Made by a program: the position numbers and the translations under genes. Shown one piece after another: positions 6,103 through 9,959 of a DNA stretch of 9,959 nt. The stretch lies in the NCBI GenBank assembly GCA_031273965.1, contig JAISQX010000034.1, positions 1 to 9,959 on the forward strand. Reading direction: 5' to 3'. Source of the stretch: Clostridiales bacterium (GTDB lineage Bacteria > Bacillota > Clostridia > Christensenellales > JAISNN01). Every line of letters starts with the position of its first letter. Positions within the stretch are counted from its first letter, which is position 1. The notes under the pieces are model-generated. The model saw only the letters and a list, made by a program, of their open reading frames with translations, was not told the DNA's origin and ran no database searches.

Positions 6103-7023
6103 ATGAAAGCAAAAACCGTTTTTAAGATTATCGACTTTTCTATGGACCCCATCCAAAACAACGGATACAAGGAGTTTGTCAAAAAGAACAATATATCCGT
6201 CGAACACGATATCGTTTACGACGAAGATTTTCCGGAAATACGAGTCGGAGATTTATACATGAAAGACCGCGGCGGAGATACGAATACAAAATTGCCCGTC
6301 TTTATCAACGCTCACGGCGGAGGCTTCGTCGCGGGCGACAAAAAACACAGAAGATATTTTTCCGCTTACATAGCCGAAATAGGCTATGCGGTTTTTAATA
6401 TCAATTACGGCGTCGGTCCCGAAAACAAATTTCCTTTTTGCTTGCAAAGCATAGTTATCGCCATGAATTGGGTCGAAAAAAACGCCGATAAATACAACTT
6501 CGACGTTTCAAAAGTCGTGTTAAGCGGAGACTCGGCGGGCGCCAATATAGCGGCGCTCGGGGCTATAGCCGCGACAAACGCCGAATTTATCAAATCCATC
6601 GATATGGATCCGCCTACAATAAAACCTGCGGCGGTATTATTGTATTGCGGTCCTTACGACATAGCAACGGCAATGAACGCGCATGTGCCCCTTCTGCCGG
6701 ACCTCATAGGCAATATTATCATTGAAAGCACGGGCTACAAAAAAGAGGACCTGCAAGAATTCAAATATCTCAATCAATTTTCACCAATTGAATATATAAA
6801 CGAAGATTATCCCAAGGCTTTTCTGGTTTATTCTCAAAAAGACTTCTTTTGCAAAAATCACGGCGAGCTTCTGGAAAAATCCTTAAGGGAACACGGCGTG
6901 AGCGTGTCGTCGTTTCATTCGACTAAGCTTTTGGATAACCATTGCTTTCACCTTAACCATAACTTCAAAGAAGCGAAAGAGGCTCTGGACAAAAGCAAGG
7001 AGTTTTTACTGTCCGTGATATAA
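6103..7023 (+). CDS. Alpha/beta hydrolase, HSL (hormone-sensitive lipase-like) esterase family
   Basis: A 306-residue protein of normal family length, without signal peptide, so cytoplasmic. The oxyanion-hole motif HGGGF lies at 71-75 and the nucleophile elbow GDSAG at 142-146 (Ser144). The acid is probably Asp247 (in YSQKDFF) and the base His280 (in DNHCFHL). These mark the HSL/BDLF_III esterase group, which hydrolyses short-chain carboxylic esters; the physiological substrate cannot be read from the sequence. The start is ATG at 6103 with GGAG (6091-6094) 8 nt upstream, overlapping the stop region of the preceding membrane-protein gene, so the two are translationally close and surely co-transcribed. 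A strong terminator follows at 7135. Confidence 0.93.
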   Translation: MKAKTVFKIIDFSMDPIQNNGYKEFVKKNNISVEHDIVYDEDFPEIRVGDLYMKDRGGDTNTKLPVFINAHGGGFVAGDKKHRRYFSAYIAEIGYAVFNINYGVGPENKFPFCLQSIVIAMNWVEKNADKYNFDVSKVVLSGDSAGANIAALGAIAATNAEFIKSIDMDPPTIKPAAVLLYCGPYDIATAMNAHVPLLPDLIGNIIIESTGYKKEDLQEFKYLNQFSPIEYINEDYPKAFLVYSQKDFFCKNHGELLEKSLREHGVSVSSFHSTKLLDNHCFHLNHNFKEAKEALDKSKEFLLSVI

Positions 7024-7086
7024 AAACAAAGGCTTACGCATAAAATAACGGAAGTAGCTATCCAAAAAACTTTTCATGCGTAAGCC
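7022..7086 (-). terminator. Inverted repeat, probable terminator of the minus-strand tRNA-modification operon
   Basis: GGCTTACGCAT (7031-7041) and ATGCGTAAGCC (7076-7086) form a perfect 11-bp stem with a 34-nt loop. Read on the minus strand it is followed by TTTGTTTTTA, a U-rich tail; on the plus strand what follows is not U-rich. It lies directly past the stop codon of the convergent hydrolase gene. The long loop is unusual for an intrinsic terminator. Confidence 0.5.
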
Positions 7087-7134
7087 GTGATACGATAGGG
7101 ATTTTTAAATGGTTTTTTTAGAAATTCAAGAGGT

Positions 7135-7179
7135 TTTTAGGGGAAAATTTCAAAAAATTTTCCCCTAAAATTTTTTTTT
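7135..7179 (+). terminator. Strong intrinsic terminator of the hydrolase operon
   Basis: A perfect 16-bp stem (7135-7150 with 7155-7170) around a CAAA loop, with a GGGG/CCCC core, is followed directly by nine T (7171-7179). Confidence 0.9.
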
Positions 7180-7287
7180 AAAGCTTTTAAAATCGATAAT
7201 GCGTATTTAATTAAGTTTTCCGCCATGTACTATGCTTATTTAAAGAACCTGCATCGGCATTCCTTATTAAAGAGCGCATCCCGTTTT

Positions 7288-7518
7288 CTATTTTAGCGCC
7301 AACAGCTTTTCGATAAATTCATCTATCTGTCCGTCCGTCAAATTTATACTCGACTTGACGGCGTCCCGATAAGAAAAAGTTTGACCGAGAGTAAGCGTTT
7401 TTACCATAAAAACCATGGGATGACTCGTTATGCCCGGCGCATACTCCTCTATTATCGCGACGGCGCGCTTATCGTCCAAAATGTCTCTTACTTTTGTTTC
7501 AAGATTAAATTTTCCCAT
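7288..7518 (-). CDS. Small 76-residue helical protein, DUF1858-like or CAZyme-tail-like
   Basis: The protein runs MGKFNLETKVRDILDDK to IDEFIEKLLALK. From memory, the pattern FN..TKV.DILDD..A..IIEEYAPGI...PM..MV..LTL, with a terminal helix, resembles a small helical module found at the C-terminus of some Firmicute hydrolases and carbohydrate enzymes; this likeness is unverified and function is unknown. It is the last gene after truA on the same strand. I chose the ATG at 7518 because the domain begins there; an in-frame GTG at 7581 would add 21 residues without family-like character. Neither start has a strong ribosome site (AGG lies only about 3 nt before the ATG). A TATAAT at 7603-7598 on the minus strand could give the gene its own promoter, but no -35 is visible. 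Confidence 0.6.
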   Translation of the reverse strand: MGKFNLETKVRDILDDKRAVAIIEEYAPGITSHPMVFMVKTLTLGQTFSYRDAVKSSINLTDGQIDEFIEKLLALK

Positions 7519-7632
7519 ACGCCTATCAGTGTCCGTTCTAAAAAGATTGAAAGCGACAAAAATTATCGGTTTTATCGGCACGATCTTCGTCTTTATTATT
7601 ATATTGTTTTTAGTACAAAAAATGACACTCCG

Positions 7633-7661
7633 ACAAAAACAAAATCAGACGTATTCCGTCT
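7633..7661 (-). terminator. Weak terminator or attenuator at the end of truA
   Basis: On the minus strand AGACG-GAATA-CGTCT (7661-7647) overlaps the last codons and stop of truA and is followed by GATTTTGTTTTTG. The 5-bp stem is short; it may end part of the transcripts before the small downstream gene. Confidence 0.3.
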
Positions 7662-8388
7662 TTAACAAATACAAATACTCTCCCGGCAGGGTTTTACCCG
7701 TCTTTGTCTTATCGCAAAGCTGCACCGCGTGCAAAACGTCCGTCGGCGATAATTTGTTCAGTCCGACATAAACCAGAGTACCCGCGATAGTTCGCGCCAT
7801 CTTATATAAAAAGCCCTTCGCCGTAATCTCTATATCGACTATATCCTTTTCCGTGCATATAACCTTTACCGACATTACGGTTCTTATTGTGCCGACGCGC
7901 GGACTGCCGCTTTTTTGGAAGCACTTACAATCGTATGTCCCCTCGACATACGCCGCCGCTTCCCTCATAGCGTCTATATTCAAAATCCGCTTTATCCAAA
8001 GCCGCTCTCGGTCAAACAGAGGTCGGCGAACGTTCGAAATATATAATCTGTATGCGTATGTCTTTTTTTTATCGCTAAATCTCGCATGAAAATCATCGTC
8101 CACAACTTTACATCCGACTATGGAGATATCTTTCGGCAACAATGAATTTACAGCGTGAGGAATTTTTTCGGGCGGAATATTCGTGTCGACATCAAAGTGC
8201 GCCGTCTGTTCATAGGCGCTAACGCCCGCGTCGGTTCGGCTGCTGCCGTGTAGCGTAACGCGGCAACCAAAAATTATCGACAGCTTTTCCTCTATGACCG
8301 ATTGTACGCTTACGCCGTTTTTTTGTCTTTGCCATCCGCAATAATTCGCTCCGTCATACTCCGTAATAATTAGATATCTCTTTTCCAT
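7645..8388 (-). CDS. truA: tRNA pseudouridine(38-40) synthase TruA
   Basis: A 247-residue protein of full family length. The N-terminus RYLIITEYDGANYCGWQRQ (4-22) is typical. The catalytic Asp53 lies in SSRTDAGVSA (49-58), where many homologues have GRTDAGVHA. The conserved core FHARFSDKKKTYAYRLY (100-116), the RNA-binding helix GFLYKMARTIAGTL and the closing LPGEYLYL are all present, so the enzyme looks active. It isomerises uridine to pseudouridine at positions 38, 39 and 40 of the anticodon stem-loop. The start ATG has AGGA (8401-8398) 9 nt upstream. It lies 58 bp downstream of trhP on the same strand without an obvious terminator or promoter between, which suggests co-transcription with the wobble-modification genes. 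Confidence 0.97.
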   Translation of the reverse strand: MEKRYLIITEYDGANYCGWQRQKNGVSVQSVIEEKLSIIFGCRVTLHGSSRTDAGVSAYEQTAHFDVDTNIPPEKIPHAVNSLLPKDISIVGCKVVDDDFHARFSDKKKTYAYRLYISNVRRPLFDRERLWIKRILNIDAMREAAAYVEGTYDCKCFQKSGSPRVGTIRTVMSVKVICTEKDIVDIEITAKGFLYKMARTIAGTLVYVGLNKLSPTDVLHAVQLCDKTKTGKTLPGEYLYLLKTEYV

Positions 8389-8446
8389 GTAATACTTTCC
8401 TAATCGTGTATTCCCGTTTATGCGGTTTTATATAATACTTCTCAAT

Positions 8447-9640
8447 TTACTTTCTCAATATGTCATGCTTCTTTAATTTCAAATCGGTCTTTATAAACAG
8501 CTTTTGTTGGACGCGTCGCGCATCTTCCACCGTATTTCCCTCTTCGTCAAACATTTCTTTTACCTCAACGGTCTTCAAAAAATATTCTCCGACGGACAAG
8601 ACTTCCAATACGTCGCCTTTTCTAAAACGATTGCGTTGTTCAATAATTATCGCTCCGCGCGCCTCGTCGTACCCGAGAACATCGGCTATAAATACCGCTT
8701 CGGTCATATTTTTTGACGACAAAGCGTTTATATGATCGTTTTTCCCCAAATAAAAACCCGTGGTGTATCCTCTGTTACCGGTCTTTTTTAACTCGTCCCT
8801 CAACTTTGGATCCACGCTTTTGCCGACGGCAAAAGCGTCTATCGCCCTTCTGTAAGCGTTTACGACGCTCCCGACATAATGTTCGGATTTCATTCTTCCT
8901 TCGATTTTAAACGAATCGACGCCGGCTTTTATAAGCTTATCAAGATGCTCTATCATACATAAGTCTTTGCCGTTCAAAATATACGAGCCGTGTTTGTCTT
9001 CGCATATTTCCGACTCTATATCAGACGTTTCCTCTTTTATACGATATCTCCAACGGCACGCTTGCACGCATTCGCCCTTGTTGGAATCTCTGTCGGCAAG
9101 ATAATTGCTCAAAAGACATCTGCCGCTGTACGATATGCACATGGCGCCGTGGACGAAGCATTCTATCTCCACGCCGTCGGACAAATCCTTAATCTCCTTA
9201 ATCTCCTCGATACTCAATTCGCGCGCCAAAACCACCCTCTTTACTCCCAGATTTTTATAAAAGCGCACGGCTTGCGCGTTTACGGTATTTGCCTGAGTGC
9301 TTATATGCACGGGTAATTCCGGAACATGGCTGATTGCGGCGTACAATACGCCAAGATCGCTTATTATAAGCCCGTCGACGCCGATTTTCTTTAGCGCAAG
9401 CATATACTCGGTAATAGAAGCAAAATCTTTCGTTCTCGGATAAATATTTACGGCGGCATAAACCTTTTTGTTTAACGAGTGCGCATACTCCGTTCCCGTC
9501 TTTATATCGTCGATTGAAAAATTATCCGAGAACGCTCTCAGGCTAAAATCCCTGCCGCCCAAATAAACGGCGTCGGCTCCGAAATGCAGAGCCGTATAAA
9601 GCTTTTTTAAGTTGCCCGCGGGCGCCAATAGTTCCGGCAT
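8447..9640 (-). CDS. trhP: U32 family tRNA hydroxylation protein TrhP (peptidase U32-like)
   Basis: A 397-residue protein. It begins MPELLAPAGNLKKLYTAL, with GADAVYLGG (21-29), as in all U32 proteins. The U32 signature E-x-F-x2-G-A-M-C-x4-G-x-C-x-L-S is complete at 160-178. Cys168, Cys175, Cys191 and Cys228 (in KDLCMI) correspond in spacing to the four cysteines that bind a [4Fe-4S] cluster in UbiU; Cys195 is an extra one. SFKIEGRMKS (243-252) and a C-terminal beta domain follow. Members were once annotated as collagenase-like proteases; TrhP of E. coli (YegQ) and the Bacillus pair YrrN/YrrO make 5-hydroxyuridine at tRNA U34, using prephenate. The neighbouring trmR homologue supports this function over RlhA or protease. 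AGGAGG (9653-9648) lies 7 nt before the ATG, and only 15 bp separate it from trmR. Confidence 0.9.
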   Translation of the reverse strand: MPELLAPAGNLKKLYTALHFGADAVYLGGRDFSLRAFSDNFSIDDIKTGTEYAHSLNKKVYAAVNIYPRTKDFASITEYMLALKKIGVDGLIISDLGVLYAAISHVPELPVHISTQANTVNAQAVRFYKNLGVKRVVLARELSIEEIKEIKDLSDGVEIECFVHGAMCISYSGRCLLSNYLADRDSNKGECVQACRWRYRIKEETSDIESEICEDKHGSYILNGKDLCMIEHLDKLIKAGVDSFKIEGRMKSEHYVGSVVNAYRRAIDAFAVGKSVDPKLRDELKKTGNRGYTTGFYLGKNDHINALSSKNMTEAVFIADVLGYDEARGAIIIEQRNRFRKGDVLEVLSVGEYFLKTVEVKEMFDEEGNTVEDARRVQQKLFIKTDLKLKKHDILRK

Positions 9641-9655
9641 AAAACTCCCTCCTCT

Positions 9656-9959
9656 TTATTCTTCCGCTTGCTTTTTCTTCTTTGCGATTAAAATTCCGTC
9701 TCCGACCTCATGCAAAACCGTTTCTACTCTCGCGTCTTCTCTCATGTTTTTTATAAAGGTTCTCAAACTTTTTACTATGGTACGGTGCTTATGTCCCTCG
9801 TAATCCCCGTATACATACCCTTTAAACAGCACATTATCCGCAAAAATCACGCCGCCCTCCTTCAAAAGCGCCATAAGGTAAGGACGAAAATCTTCGTATT
9901 GACCTTTTGGCCCGTCCAACATTATAAAGTCGAATTTACCCTCCGCCATTGCGAGCACC
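9656..9959 (-). CDS. trmR: tRNA 5-hydroxyuridine methyltransferase TrmR (5' end outside window)
   Basis: The visible 100 residues are the C-terminal half of a class I SAM-dependent methyltransferase; the family has about 215 residues, so roughly the first half, with the SAM-binding glycine loop, is beyond the right edge. Seen here are FDFIMLDGPKGQYEDF, where Bacillus YrrM has DAAKGQY, then GGVIFADNVLFKGYV, the YrrM/TrmR hallmark, and the closing VGDGILIAKKK. TrmR methylates 5-hydroxyuridine at wobble position 34 to 5-methoxyuridine. The stop codon lies within the ribosome-site region of trhP, so the enzyme that makes its substrate follows 15 bp later. Older annotations call this family caffeoyl-CoA-like O-methyltransferase. 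Confidence 0.9.
   Translation of the reverse strand, partial: VLAMAEGKFDFIMLDGPKGQYEDFRPYLMALLKEGGVIFADNVLFKGYVYGDYEGHKHRTIVKSLRTFIKNMREDARVETVLHEVGDGILIAKKKKQAEE

Noticed and set aside
7530..7771. Plus-strand frame starting at a GTG with one convincing membrane helix (KIIGFIGTIFVFIIILFLV)
   Set aside because: About half of it is antisense to the end of truA, it has no ribosome site, and the hydrophobicity is explained by T-rich intergenic sequence.

Overview
The window reads as a chromosomal segment of a low-to-medium-GC Firmicute of the class Clostridia, probably an endospore-former. This rests on a recognisable YunB sporulation protein, Gram-positive style Shine-Dalgarno sites and sigma-A type promoters, and a trmR-trhP pair arranged as in Bacillus (yrrM-yrrN/O). 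The exact taxon cannot be fixed from the sequence. I see no IS element, integrase, CRISPR array, tRNA or rRNA gene.

Layout. Positions 1-4333 hold three minus-strand genes: the start of a ComM/YifB AAA+ ATPase that runs off the left edge, a large Gpi18-like GT-C mannosyltransferase with a lipoprotein signal and an extracytoplasmic carbohydrate-binding-like domain, and yunB. Divergent from yunB, on the plus strand, is a small membrane protein resembling BofA (4374-4625), which suggests a two-gene sporulation locus. Next comes a self-contained minus-strand unit for an unrecognised 125-residue protein, with its own promoter, strong RBS and terminator (4784-5259). A non-coding stretch of about 420 bp (5199-5617) carries this gene's promoter, an orphan plus-strand terminator-like hairpin and the promoter of the next operon. 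The plus-strand operon 5618-7023 encodes a two-TM protein with a PH-like domain and an HSL-family alpha/beta hydrolase, and ends in a very strong terminator.

From the right edge a minus-strand tRNA-modification cluster runs trmR (partial)-trhP-truA, followed by a 76-residue helical protein. TrhP (U32 family) and TrmR together are expected to make 5-methoxyuridine at wobble U34, and TruA makes pseudouridine at tRNA positions 38-40.

The most interesting items are the domain architecture and topology of the GT-C protein, the putative BofA-like gene beside yunB, the unrecognised 125-residue gene, and the wobble-modification cluster. No clearly new multi-gene system is evident; most of the content is core chromosome.
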